From contig OX638133.1 of the NCBI GenBank assembly GCA_951804985.1, positions 53,038,622-53,102,621 on the forward strand: 64,000 nt of DNA, written 5' to 3'. Positions 24,764 through 37,600 of this stretch are shown piece after piece. The first letter of the stretch is position 1, and every line of letters begins with the position of its first letter. The translations under genes were made by a program, and so were the position numbers. The DNA comes from Dryomyza anilis (lineage: Eukaryota > Arthropoda > Insecta > Diptera > Dryomyzidae). Under the pieces are notes generated by a model. It was not told the origin of the DNA. It did not search any database and worked only from the letters and a program-made list of their open reading frames with translations.

Positions 24764-26504
24764 CACTAAGAAAACAAGATGTTTATGAAAGTCTTGCTGC
24801 AATTATCCTTTTAAATTTACGCCTTGTAGCAAATATTCAAACATCCCATAAGTTTCAATAAAGTTGCTGAAAAACTATTAATATTTTTTAAATATGATGT
24901 ATATACAGATAGTTATAGATAGTATATACAGATAGTTACGAGATGCTTGCCACAACAGCAATGAAAATTGAGATATTTAAGCAAAACTTTTGAGGTACAC
25001 TCAGAAGAAAATGTACCATTAAGTACTTTATGGTACGACCATTGATCTTATGGTTCATGTATTAATAGTTTTTTCTTTTTAAATCAAAAGTTTTCTAATT
25101 AATTCAATAGTATTTGGAAAATTCAGTACCATAAATTTAAATATTTCAATATTATTATTTTAAATAGAACAAATACTGTTGTTTTAATGGTTTCCTCCTA
25201 TAATAATAAACGTAGTGTAAAAAATATAAAAACGAATGCAAACATGTTCGTTTTGTACGTCATTCTGCGTGGTTACTCAAAATGGTCGCATGTATTTTTT
25301 TGTTATAATCCACATTATTAAACGCGACATTGGTAAGGGCTCAATGTATTTCATGTAAATAAATTATATTTATATATTTATTTATATTTTTATTTATTAC
25401 AGAAAATAAATAATACATCGAACTTCTATTATGGCAACGGACTCAAAAATAACTGCAGACTCAAGAACTACTATCAATTATTGGAAACCAAAGCAAACAT
25501 TAAATGTGTTATAACCTTTTCAGCAAGAAGTGCCTCTTTATGTGTGTGTGTTGTAAAAGTGATTATTAATTTCGACATTTAAATAAAATAATATATACAA
25601 TAAATTAACTAAAATACATTTTTGTTTTAATAAATTATTAGGTCAATGTAATACGACTATACCATAAAATTAATAATACGTATCATTAAATTTGTATATG
25701 TCTTTATTATTGTAATTAAAATATCACATTATAAAATTTATGGTACAACCACACATTGTATTAACAATTTCAATATTACTGAACTAATGGGACGCATCCT
25801 ATTGACCAATTTTAATGGTACAAATTATTGTTTTTCTATTGAAATACTATCAATTTACCATGATTTTTTCTGGGTGTATTTTGACATTTGACTACCATAA
25901 AAAAGGAAAATGGCGTACTTTTTCCTTACGCTCGATTTATCCACAACAATGAAGTAAATCAAATGGTGTAAAAAAAGTGCCAACTCAAATATTACATTTT
26001 AATGGTAAAAGTGAAAATTAAATATACTGTGATTTAAATTAACAAAACGTGATGGAAAATATTTCTTTTCAGAGTTTACTTTGATGACAGCATCCATCGC
26101 CGGTCGGACTCGGTTCTCTGCGAAGAAATCTCACGTCGTTGTACAATTTTACCTTCGAAAGATTTATAAAGACGATGGCGATGTATAACCAGGATACTGT
26201 TTTAATTCTATAATAATTAAAAATACATTTGATTTATTTTCTTTCAATTCAATAAAAATTACTCCGCGAATTCTAATGGAGTACCTTTTCCAAATATTCA
26301 TCATCCTATATCTTCCTATTTGTAAGATGTTTAATTGATGGTTGCCATACGTAATCGTAAATTTGAAAGATGGTTGCTAGCAACATTTATCGTATTTGAC
26401 GGATGTTTGAGAGATGGTTTTCTAAAATAAGATCTAAATAATTTGTAAATAACTTGATATTTAGGGCTGTGATATTTCTTGTAATCATCTTTGTTTTCTT
26501 AGTG
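24764..26504 (+). mobile_element. F1 element, copy G, carrying an F2 insertion
   Basis: Full F1 termini with flanking TA at 24762-24763 and 26505-26506. An 879-bp F2 lies at 24998-25876. Confidence 0.85.
24998..25876 (+). mobile_element. F2 element inside F1-G
   Basis: Starts CACTCAGAAGAAAATGTACC and ends TTTTTTCTGGGTG between TA at 24996-24997 and 25877-25878. It contains about 70 bp that the copy at 16577 lacks on its left side. Confidence 0.85.
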
Positions 26505-26506
26505 TA

Positions 26507-27962
26507 CATTCGAAAATTACTCCCAACCATACCGAAATCTAATATTGTTTGGACTTTTGTGAATATTTAAGACAATATACCGACCGCCCCCGCAAATCTA
26601 GAATAGGCACCAGAATTATATTCGAGAGCTTGAAACATACACACATTTGGATGCTGGTATCGATTTTCTGAAGTTGTCTTGACGCTCGGGCTTGAAGTCT
26701 ACGATATTGGTTGGATGACATATAACTGGATAATTAATTGAAAATGCCCTATTTGTTGTCCTTTATAAGGATCCTATTTTCTTTACTTATTTTGCAGAAA
26801 TAAGTCAATATTTAAAAGAAAAAAACTAAATGTAGGTTAATTTGATATCGAGTTGAAAATAAGGCTAAATCTTGATTTGAAGTAAATGTTGAAATTATTT
26901 AATGAATTAGTGTTAATATTGATTTGAAAATAAGCGAATTTTCAAGTTAAGGTTAATTTACCATTTTTTTGAAATAGCTATGACTTTTAAATTTAGCTTA
27001 AAGGTGTTTCAAACGTTAATTTCAACTCTACGATTGGAAAGTAATGATTGATTACAAAGCATTCCCAAATTAATTTTAAGTGCAATGGCACATTGGACTT
27101 TATATCCAGGTTTTTGGGTTATTGGGTTGACACATATCCATTATTATTTGAAATTGTCTAGTGCATTGCGTGAAATGAGTTTTTTTATTAATTGTAATTA
27201 CCCAATTATTTTGGCAAGAGTTGTTAAAAATAACTTGAACAAAGAAAAATAGAAATCAGTATATATTTGGTGTCTGATGTTGATTCCGCCGTTCCGTTTG
27301 TTGAAACCGAGTGGTTAACTTCACGCATTTTAACAAATTTATCAAATTTGGTAATAAATTATTAATGTGGCAACCTTGGTTAAGAACCGAGTATACGAAC
27401 CAGGTATCTAACATACACAAAATCTTTGCGGTGTGTTCGGTACTTAAATAAACACTTCAAAAGAATTGATATCAATAAATTTCAACAAGGATGATTGCGG
27501 AATTGAAGGTAGTTTTCCAATATAATTTGTGTTGTTTCTCTGTTGAAATTTTAATGAAATGTATTTATGGAATTATTTACTATTGCCACCGCAGATAGTC
27601 AATCGTGAAGAAAATATTCCGTTCCAAAATATATTGTATTTAAATTTAGTAGAAACGATAGGGATCAATATGGATATAACATTACCAATCTCTTATATAC
27701 TAAATCTTGTTAATGTGTGGATAATTTTAGTTTACCGGTTGAAATGAAATATTTTTATCCAACCATTTTATTTCATTTAAAAATTATCAGGGCGCGGTCG
27801 GACCTATGCACTGAAACAAATGTAAAGTTGAAATCAACAAAATTTCCTTTTAAATTGATGAGTGGGTGATCACCATACAATCAACATCAGTTATTACTGG
27901 GAGATTTGCACTTTACCGACCGAAACGAAAAAAAAATCGCATCATTTTTTAGTGATATTTTA
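26507..27962. other. A+T-rich spacer with an F13-like terminus
   Basis: No gene recognised. 'tatccaggtttttgggttat' at about 27103 resembles the F13 edge but the preceding sequence is different, so a related family may end here. Frames at 26539-26721 and 27559-27747 have no motif. Confidence 0.4.
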
Positions 27963-28542
27963 TAGGTGTTATTATGATAGTTAAGATTATCAAAATTATA
28001 GTCTGACTAAGCCGACTATAAATACCCTACACATATGTGTGGTTACCATTCAAAATGGTATATAGGTCACCAGGGTATACGAATCTTGAAAATAACGTCA
28101 AACTTTTTACATATGAGTAGATTTCGATTTTTTTTTTGGGAACCAGAAGTAGTTTCGCGGGAAAACATTATTTCCATGTATTTGAGCATGCAGTCAGTAT
28201 ATATTTGACCAAAAAAGTTTGCCTAAGCACGTATACAGTCAAATTGAACTGTAGATGTAAATTTTATATGAGTTATATGAATATAAGTGGTCAGATCACA
28301 GGTCACAATGGACCAATCTCGCAAATACAGCGTAGGCATATAATTAATTTAAATTATGAGTTTCATTTATCTAACTCTTAAATTTTTTAAGTAGTAGGGA
28401 TTTCAACAGACAGATATCGACTCAGGAGGTCATGATGATCAAGAATATATATACTTTTCCATACTGGAGATGCTTCCTTCTAGGTGTTTAAACGGCGTAC
28501 CAAACTGAATATATCATTTCACTCTTAGTGTAGGGTATAAAA
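27963..28542 (+). mobile_element. F6 dispersed repeat, copy 1
   Basis: Starts GTGTTATTATGATAGTTAAG, holds 'agccgactataaatacccta', and ends CACTCTTAGTGTAGGGTATA. Copies at 29531-30309 and 44036-45301 (inverted). Contains the 'gactcaggaggtcatg...aagaatatatatacttttcc' theme common in dipteran intergenic repeats. Superfamily uncertain; no enzyme encoded. Confidence 0.7.
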
Positions 28543-29250
28543 AAAGTAGCTCGGACCCCTGGTGAAGAGTCGTAAACCGGTGCACCTACTTGGAAGTACA
28601 TACTGATAATAACACGTAATTGTATCACGATTATAAACATGTAATTATGTTTTGGATGGGTTGACCATAGCGTACTATAGACCAATTTATGTTATATGAA
28701 TAGTACGTATTTGTTTAATAAGACGATACATGCAGTGTATACTAGGTTTTTTTCGGTTAATTGAATGACTCAGTTTTTATACACAAATGTTCAGTTTTTA
28801 TCTTTTCATTTATTCATTTGGAATACAAAAAGCCTAATTGCCCAAAAAATTATACATTACAGTTATGTGTGAGATCAAGGTGTATTAAGGAAGGTGAGGA
28901 AATTTTGGAGAGCTCAAAAAATTTGAGAAAATTTCTGTCCACGTATACCTTTTTTTTATTTGTCAATGCCCGCAAACGTTATTTAATTATAATTTGTTTT
29001 TATTTTCAAATTCTATTTGTATTCCGTAAAATGTAATTTCAATATATATTTTTTTATTGTTAACATTTTTGTTTTTGTATTTTTATTTATTTTTTAATTT
29101 AAAAAAAAAAAAAATTTGTTAAAAGAGAACGCCTTTTCGACTTTCCTCACCTTGCTCAATACACGTTGTGTGAGATAAGCATCGTTCTTATAGAAATTGA
29201 ACGAAAGGTTTGCTCAAGTTGTGTCAATTTCTTAAGCAGCCCATAATATC
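28543..29250. other. Spacer, no gene seen
   Basis: A+T-rich; the 91-codon frame at 28761-29036 has no motif. 'ggacccctggtgaagag' at 28553 recurs in similar form near 52577. Confidence 0.4.
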
Positions 29251-29251
29251 C

Positions 29252-30523
29252 CAGCCAACGCAAGAACTCCGAAAAGATTGTTTTCACAATTTTTTACCTG
29301 AGCCTGAGCTCATGTATCATTAAGAAAAAGAGTCTTGAAATATATATTTTCTGATAAAAATGCGTCATTCAGACCTGAGCATAGTTAGAAGGCTCTTTTA
29401 GGAGTCTTGTATCGGAGCCTAAAAACTAACTAGCAGGGGAGCTTAAAAATAATCTAAAAATGCTCTTGTATAAGATTCATTTTATATCGAAACCTGTTGG
29501 GAAGGTTAGATCACATGGCAAATTTTAAAGTTGGTGTTATTATGATAGTTAGGATTATCGAATTATAGTCGGTCTAAGCCGACTATAAATACCCTACACA
29601 TATGTGTGGTTACCAGTCAAAGTGGTATATAGGTCACAAGGGTATACGAATCCTGAAAATAACTACAAACTTTCAATACGTGAAGAATTTCCATTCATTT
29701 GATACCCATATTTAAAAATGGGTAGGTGTACCGAATTTCGATTTGTTTTTGTAATCACTAGTCGTTTCGCCGGAAAACATTATTTTCATATATTTGAGCA
29801 TGAGTCAATATATATTTGACCAAAAAAAGTTTACCTAAGACGGTATACAGTAATATTGATATGTAGATTTTCATTTTATATGAGGTATTTGAACATTAGT
29901 GGTCGGTTCTCAGGTCACAATAGACGGATCATTCCTTGTTTCAATCATTTTCTTGTTCAGGCAGCTTAGATATATAAGTAATCTAAATCTAAAGTTTCAT
30001 TGCTCTAGCTCTTCAACTTTTTCTGTAATCGTGATTTCAACAGACAGACAGAAGGACAGACAGACAGACGGACATCGCATCGACTCAGGAGGTCATGCTG
30101 ATAAAGAATATATATACTTTTCCATACCGGAGATGCTTCCTTCTGGATGTTACAAACCTTCTGGGTCATTGCTCTAGCTCTTCAACTTTTTCTGTAATCG
30201 TGATTTCAACAGACAGACAGAAGGACAGACGGACATGCTTCCTTCTGGGTGTTACAAACGGCGTACCAAACTGAATATACCCTTTCACTCTTAGTGTAGG
30301 GTAAAAAAAGCTTCCGAAATTGCTCACAAAAGAGTCTTGATGTAGCGGAAAAATGCATGCGCTTGTCGTGCAGTGAAACTTTAATTTAATTTTTGAATGA
30401 AAAAAAGGGTTTCCAAAAAAAAAAAATTGGTACTAAAATACTTGTATACTAAAATCAAAACATTCAAGTAAGATTCAAGATACTGGAGCCTGAGAGTAAC
30501 TTGAACTCTGGCGTTAGCTGGGG
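29252..30523. mobile_element. Element with CCCAGC..AACGC ends, containing F6 copy 2
   Basis: Left edge CCCAGCCAACGCAAGAACTC, right edge the inverse of CCCAGCTAACGCCAGAGTTC. A second, inverted copy spans 43520-45345, so the F6 core (29531-30309) and its outer ends move or duplicate together. Inside F6, 'tgctctagctcttcaacttt' through the (CAGA)n block occurs twice (about 29999 and 30169). Confidence 0.6.
29531..30309 (+). mobile_element. F6 dispersed repeat, copy 2
   Basis: Starts 'ggtgttattatgatagttag' and ends 'actcttagtgtagggta'. It has a CAGACAGACAGAAGGACAGA stretch at 30043, duplicated about 170 bp later. The 92-codon frame at 29899-30177 is non-coding. Confidence 0.7.
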
Positions 30524-30529
30524 ATTGTC

Positions 30530-31145
30530 AGTAAGGCTTTGGTAGTGGCTGCAACACAACATCGCTGCTGTTGGTCTAACTGATTCGCTGAGAGAAAACA
30601 TGAATGCTAAAAAGTTAGCTTTTATGTATCGTTAGATCTATCAAAAGCATTTGACGCAATCAATCACTTGAATCCTATTCATAAATTTAAATTTTCCAAT
30701 GTAGCCGCGGTAGCTCAGTGGTTAGTGCGTCGGACTGCGAGCCGAAAAGTCCCCGGTTCAAACCTGGACTAGGACTAACAACATATTTTCATAGAAACAT
30801 TTTTCTATACCGCGCAACCTCTCGGCAGTAAATGGCAAACATACGAGAGTAAAACATTGCCTATGAAAAAGCTCTCACCCGCCGTTCGGTTTCGGCAATA
30901 AACTATAGGTCCCACCACTTTGAGTACAAATATAACACCCACAGCTCAAAATGGTGAGAGAGCTCGGCAGAAGTTCTATACAGGACTGTAGCGCCAAACT
31001 ATTATTATTATTAACGTAGCATGTAGATTAATGTTATTATACTTATCAAACCGCACTCAATTTGTTATTTACAATGGGATAGAATCAAATCATCTTAACA
31101 TAATATCTGGTGTACCTCAGGGATCAGTTCTTGGTCCATTGCTAT
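30530..31145 (+). pseudogene. LINE reverse transcriptase, left part (before the Gypsy insertion)
   Basis: RT core with SLDLSKAFDAINH at about 30633-30672. After removing the SINE, VACRLMLLYLSNRTQFVIYN and SGVPQGSVLGPLL continue in one frame up to the Gypsy target CTAT. The host LINE was therefore in good condition when the Gypsy element landed. Jockey/CR1-type. No endonuclease domain is present in the window, so it is 5'-truncated near 30530. Confidence 0.85.
30701..31012 (+). mobile_element. tRNA-derived SINE inside the LINE
   Basis: Head GTAGCCGCGGTAGCTCAGTG, B box GGTTCAAACCTGG, body shared with 21832-22145, (ATT)n tail. Target duplication is probably AATGTAGC/AACGTAGC (30698-30705 and 31013-31020). 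Excising it restores ...SNVACRL... in the LINE frame. Confidence 0.9.
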
Positions 31146-31773
31146 TGTTGTATTTAAAATTATCCTTATTAACCTAATCCTACCGGCTGCGCCAAATGTT
31201 GTAATTAAAATGTCCGTTGCTTAGGCGTGAGGCCAAATGTCGCAACGTTCCATTTATAATTACCCATGATGTCCTACCAGAGAATGTCCAACGTCGAAGT
31301 TCCATTTTTATTAACCGAAATAATTGAAACAAGTCTTTTCTTCTAAGACATACTTTTATTTAAACTAAAGTTCTATTTTAATATTAACATTATTAAGTAA
31401 CACGTCTTTAACGTCCAACTTATAACTCTAACTCACACTAACAACTGCCTTAAAATCTAACTTAAACTATTATATGGAGGCATGTTTCAAATCTACATGT
31501 TCCGGCAGAGTGCCGTGCGCAAATTCCACTCACTATTTGCTTCCGTAAGGGAAAAAGCCCTTAGCCAATCATGCTTCTGCTGGTTTGACCCAGCTTCGCT
31601 CATACTGTTGTTAGTTCATTGGCTTGCTGGACTATGACACATATGTCCTACGTTGCACTTTACTGCAACGTAACGATAACTGCATGAAGTAGTCATCGCG
31701 TAAGTAGGTCACGATACGTTTATAATATCAACGTATAGTGACTTACCAAAACACACTATGTTGACTTACAACA
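31146..31773 (-). repeat. Gypsy 3' LTR
   Basis: 628 bp, TGTTGTATTT...GACTTACAACA on the plus strand. I found no difference from the LTR at 40114-40741. It contains an internal copy of the primer-binding-site sequence at 31183-31194. Confidence 0.97.
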
Positions 31774-31792
31774 TACCTCCACCCTTATTTTA
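31774..31792 (-). other. Polypurine tract
   Basis: On the minus strand AATAAGGGTGGAGGTA abuts the 3' LTR, the usual primer site for plus-strand DNA synthesis. Confidence 0.8.
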
Positions 31793-32798
31793 AGAAAAAA
31801 TTATTATTAAAATGAATAATAGTTTTTTCTTTTACATCATTAATATCATCATATAAAGCATTACTACTATAAAAAAAAAATGTATATAAATAAACTTAAT
31901 AATAGTTTTTTCTTATTCATCAATATTATTTTAATGGGCAACGACATACTATATTATTTGAAAATATAATGTATTTGGAGGTTAATAACCTAATTACTAA
32001 ACAACAGTTACAATGCACAGAACGTTGCAGTTGACAAAACAGTAGTTGATCAGGTTACCGCTTTACACTTGCTGCGCTTTGTGTTGTTCTGTTGCTATTT
32101 TTAATTATACATATCAGACATTATGCTTAATTTTTTGCAATGATTTGTTTACTTTAACTTGGAAATATTTTGCGATATTTTAATTTAAATATTTAAATTT
32201 ATTTTTGTTGACTATTGTTTTGCTTAGTAATTTACTATTTTACTTTACTTTAAATAATATTTCTTTGACTTTTCTTTTTTTTTTTTTTTATTCTTATTTA
32301 TATTGTTGAAATTTTGTAATGTTTGTTAACATTTTTTTTATTTTTACTATATTCTACTTCAATTTTTCTTATATTACTTTAATTTTCGTCCAGTTTACTT
32401 TCACTTACATTTTTTTTTTTTAATTATCGTCTAGTTTACTTTTATTAACTCTAATTTATTGTTACTTTAATTTTTCTTCGTTTTTTCTTTAATTTTAATA
32501 TATTTCAACTTCAATCTACATTAACTTTAATTTTCACATAGTTATAATATTTTAATAACATTAACATGACATAAACTTCTGCGATCGCTGGTTCTGTTAC
32601 TCGTGTATGTTATGTTGGCTGCATTTCAACTCTCGATTTCTTCTCCCCTTCTCTGAATAGAATGGACAATAGCTGATGTTCTTCGTCTTGATGTTAATTG
32701 CTTGAAAACTTCTTGTCGTCGATATTATTTAATTTCTTCGTCTTCGATATTGCTTTGTTTTTCTGCCAAGTAAATCGTAATTTGTTGAGAGCGGATTT

Positions 32799-33390
32799 TA
32801 AAATGGATAATTTTGTAATCGTATATTTCTGGATCTTATTATAACTTGTCTTCCTCTAGCGAGTTCTTCTATCGATCAGGAATTAGTATCTTTTAATTAT
32901 ACATTGATGTTGTCGTGTTCATTTGACTTTGTTGTTTTAGTACAGGTTCGCATTCACAGCTAATTAAGTGTATATGAAAAAGCTCCTTCAACTTATAATA
33001 TTAGAGTGTTGTTTTGTGCTATAAAATTGCCATTTTTTTAATTATATGTATGTAAAGTTGTAAAATGTTGTTGTCTCATTATGGTACAATGGTACAGTAA
33101 AATGGATAATTTTGTAATCGTATATTTCTGGATCTTATTATAACTTGTCTTCCTCTAGCGAGTTCTTCTATCGATCAGGAATTAGTATCTTTTAATTATA
33201 CATTGATGTTGTCGTGTTCATTTGACTTTGTTGTTTTAGTACAGGTTCGCATTCACAGCTAATTAAGTGTATATGAAAAAGCTCCTTCAACTTATAATAT
33301 TAGAGTGTTGTTTTGTGCTATAAAATTGCCATTTTTTTAATTATATGTATGTAAAGTTGTAAAATGTTGTTGTCTCATTATGGTACAATA
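32799..33390 (-). repeat. 299-bp tandem duplication in the Gypsy 3' region
   Basis: The sequence from TAAAATGGATAATTTTGTAA to TCATTATGGTACAAT occurs at 32799 and again at 33098 with no difference that I could see. The duplication is therefore recent. Confidence 0.95.
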
Positions 33391-34678
33391 GTCGCAACTT
33401 TGCATATTTTTCAAATTTCTACCTCCATATTTATAGTGTAGCTCCTTCTTTCTCTTAATAAATCATCTGATTGACGTCCAATTGTTGTCGTCCGCACCAT
33501 AACTCTCACATGTTGTTTCATATGTCATTACATAACATTACCATTTCAGACCTTTTCCCAACAAAACTAAACGATCATCGTTGACGCTCCTGAATTGTAT
33601 TTCTCTATTTTGTAATTCTTCGTTTTCCCTTCGTCTATTTGTTACTTCTTCGTCTCTTCGTGTACGTCTTGTCCATTTCCAGAACCAGGATCATTAACTA
33701 AATACTATTATTACTTTACATTATAAAATCTTTAAATTGTATAAATAATTTATTTTTAACATCCTCTATAACTTATTTCCATTTACGTTATCTTATATTA
33801 GAATATTGAATTACGTGTATATTTTATGTATGTGTGTGTAAGTTACTATTATTTTACTACATGTTTATTTATACTTTTAAAATCTTTAGTGTCTACTATT
33901 ATTATAACCTAATTATTCTTTATACAAATTCATTAGGAATCAATGCTAGTCATTTTCAATAAGTAATATTTAGCTATTTATTCGTGCACTAATTTCCGAA
34001 TTTAATCATGTTCTTATAATTCATTTTTTACTCCCTACTCCGCATTACTCTTGGTATGCATTATATTTAAACCCATTGGGCTACTATGCACTTTCCCTTG
34101 ACTCCTCTCCACACCATCTCGCACATGCTATCCGTTTATTATTATCTTTCATATTCATATTAATTTTCGTCTTTTTTCTTATTTTTTTTTTTTTTTTTTC
34201 AGTATACATTATAACATACAAAATAACGTATCTCATTTCATTTGCATTAGTGCAGTGGTTCAAATCGTTTGGTTCAATGCCATTGAGGTACTGACCTATC
34301 TCAATTGTAGTGACAATTTAAATTTTATTTTACTATGTTATAGCTCATCTAATATACTCATGCTTATCACCTTATTCATTATTAACTGTTATTAACCTTT
34401 GATATTTTCTTACTCATAATATCTTAAATTACTTTACTCCTTTATCTATTTTCCTTATAAAACATTTGTTAGTACATGATTCAATGCTAGTCACCTTTAA
34501 AATTAATACATAGCTATTTCCTCATGCACTAATCTATTTCAGTAATATTAAACACCTATTCCAAAAAAAAAATCTTATATATGCGTAATTTATTCCATTC
34601 ACCATTGTTTGCAGTATTATGCTTTTAACATGATCTACATTATGTATTATGATCATCATGAACTGTTTGTCACGTTAT

Positions 34679-37600
34679 TTATTTCGTTATATTTTCTTCA
34701 AAATTGTATGCTTTTAATAAGTTGTTATGGAATTTTTTACCTTTACCTTTGATAGAAATCATTGTCGTTACAGGACTTACTATCGAAAGTACCTCGTACG
34801 GTCCTACCCAAATAGGTGAAAATTTATTCTTTCTATTCTGATTCTTTAACAAAATTTTATCGCCTACGCTAAATATTTTCGGGTGTAATGTGCTATCATA
34901 GATTTGTTTAGATTTTTCTTTTGCTTTTTCTTGATTCTCTCTCACGATTTCGTGTGTGCGTTGAATTTGGTATTTTAATAACTTGTTGTAATCATCGGTA
35001 TTATATACTGGTGAACATTTTCGCTTTAGATTTGTTGGCATATCAAAGTCGTACCCATATAAAGTACGGAATGGAGTTTGCCCCGTGGACATATGCACTG
35101 TGTTATTGTGCACATGCATTGCTGAATTTAACCATTGGTCCCAGTTTGACCCATCTTCTTTTGAAAAATTCCTTAGATATTCTGCTAACGGACGATGGCT
35201 TCTTTCTAAAGACCCATTAGCTTGTGGATGATATGGCGTAATATGTAACTTTTTAATCCCTAATAATTTACACGTATCTGAAAATAGTTTTGAGACGAAA
35301 TTTGAACCATTGTCCGTTACTAATACTTTCGGTATATTATGACGTGTAATGATTTCGTCGTAAAATGCTTTTGCTACTGTGTTTGCTTCTGCATCCGGTA
35401 TGGCTACGCAGCACATGTATTTTGAAAAATCATCTTGAAAAGTTAATATATATTTATTTCCAGATATAGTTTCCGGTAAAATACCTACAAGATCCATGTA
35501 TACTTTATCGAATGGTCGTACAGGCGTATCAGTTAAAACCATTGGCATTTTAGTAAGCCTAGAACTTTTATTTACTTGGCATTTATGACAATTCTTAACG
35601 TAATCTTTTATTTCTTTCTGCATACCTTTCCACTTAAATTGTTTTCTGATTCTAAAATATGTTTTCACTGCGCCCTGGTGACCCCCTAATGCTGAGTCAT
35701 GAAAGTCTTTTATAACAGTTTTAATCTCCTCTGGGTCAGTTAATAGTTGACTTGAGATTAATTCGTTCTTGGTGTCTGTTGTTATTTCATCCAGTACTGG
35801 CGTGCTCACTTGTTGTTTGGTTTTTGAAATTTGATTATCTAATTTATTCTGTGTGGTCTTAGACCGTGTTTGGACCGCAGTAATATCTGGTTCTGGATGT
35901 GGAATTCTACTTAAAGCATCTGCGTTCAAATTCTGTTTACCTGGTTTGTAAGATATTTCGTAATCATATTCTGATAATTTATGCCTGAAACGGGCTAACC
36001 TTGATGTCTGATTTTTGAGATTTGCTGTGCTACGTAATGGTTGATGATCTGTATAAATTTGAAAATGTCGTCCTAGAAGATAAGCTCTAAAATTTTTCGT
36101 TGCCCAGACTATAGCTAAAAATTCCCTTTCAATGGTGGAGTAATTTTTTTCTGCTCCATTTAATGCCCTACTAGCAAATGCGATTGGTCGGTCGCTCCCT
36201 ACGTTGCCCTGCGATAACACTGCGCCTATTGCTTCGTTACTTGCATCCGTTGTAAGTAAAAAAGGTTTTGTAAAGTCTGGATATGCGAGAATTGGTGGCG
36301 AAATTATTGATTCTTTGAGTTTAATAAATGAATTTTGACAATCGTCAGTCCATGTGAATTTAACATCTTTCCTAAGTAAATTATTAATTGGTAATGATAA
36401 TTTCGCCATATTGCCTATGAATTTTCTATAATAATTAATTAATCCCAAAAACGCTTGTACTTCTTTTTTATTTCTTGGCACCGGAATATTTTTTACGCAT
36501 TCGACCTTAGAAGGGTCTGGCAGCGCCCCTAGTTCCGAACATTTATGTCCTAAATATATAACTTCGCGACGTAAAAACTGACATTTTTCTGTATTTAATT
36601 TTAAATTGTGTTCCCTTAATTTCTGCAATACTCTACTCAACCTAAGCTCATGTTCAGCTAAATTCTTTCCGTACACCACTATATCATCAAGGTAAACAAA
36701 GCAATCGATACCCTGTAAACCTGTTAATATGTGGTTCATTATTCTTTGGAAGGTCGCTGGTGCACCTGTTAAGCCAAATGGCATTCTGTTAAATTCGAAA
36801 TGACCCAGTCCTGTACTAAAAGCTGTTTTTTCTTTATCTCTTTCTTCTACTAAAACCTGATGATAACCGCTTGCTAAATCTAAGGTTGAAAAATATCTAC
36901 TATGTCCTAACTGATCTAATATCTCGTCTATCCGAGGAATCGGAAATACTTGTTTAACTGTTACATCATTTAGTTTACGAAAATCTATTACTAATCTCCA
37001 TTTTTTGCTACCTTCCTTACCACTCTTTTTTGGTACCAACAATAACGGTGAATTCCAAGGTGAGGTACTCGGCGATATAATGCCGTCATCTAACATTTTT
37101 CCTACCTGTCTATTAATTTCTTCCCTATGAGTGTGGGGTAGCTTATATTGTTTCTGATTAATTGGCGTTTGGTTCCACTGTGTAGTTATTTCATGTTTAA
37201 GCGCTGGCGTGTATGTTAATTCATCGCCATCTAAATGAAAAACATCATGATAAGAAACACACAGATTTTGTAAAGATGTAATTTCGTCTTTATTTAAAGT
37301 CTCATCAATTTTAATTTCCTCTAATAATTTGTTAATTCTGTTTGTAATATTTACTGAATTTATGCTGTTTATTGTAGAATTATTGGTATCCGATTCTTTA
37401 TACTGATTAAAATTCGAAAATTTTGGTTTAAAAGTACTGTCTATTATAATTTCTTTTTCTGTAGCATTTAAAACTGAAACATAAACTCTATTTTTGCTAA
37501 CATTCGATATGCTTTCGCCCAAATATACTCCTGGAAAAATTTCCTGTTTATGAATTAATACGATTGGAATTTTTGTTTTTAAATGTAATGATACAATCTT

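Larger units (their letters stand above)
31774..34678 (-). other. Long non-coding 3' region of the Gypsy element
   Basis: About 2.9 kb with no ORF of note on the element's sense strand. An env gene would sit here in errantiviruses; none is visible, and no env-like signal peptide or furin motif was seen. It holds a 299-bp tandem duplication and long poly-T and A/T tracts. Confidence 0.8.

Noticed and set aside
30701..30772. Possible tRNA gene at the start of the SINE
   Set aside because: A and B boxes are present, but stems mispair and the sequence continues into a SINE body with tail and target duplication.
31774..34678. Hidden env gene in the Gypsy 3' region
   Set aside because: No sense-strand frame of useful length, no signal peptide, no cleavage motif or membrane anchor seen.
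34921..35220. 99-codon plus-strand ORF
   Set aside because: Antisense shadow of the integrase region of Gag-Pol.
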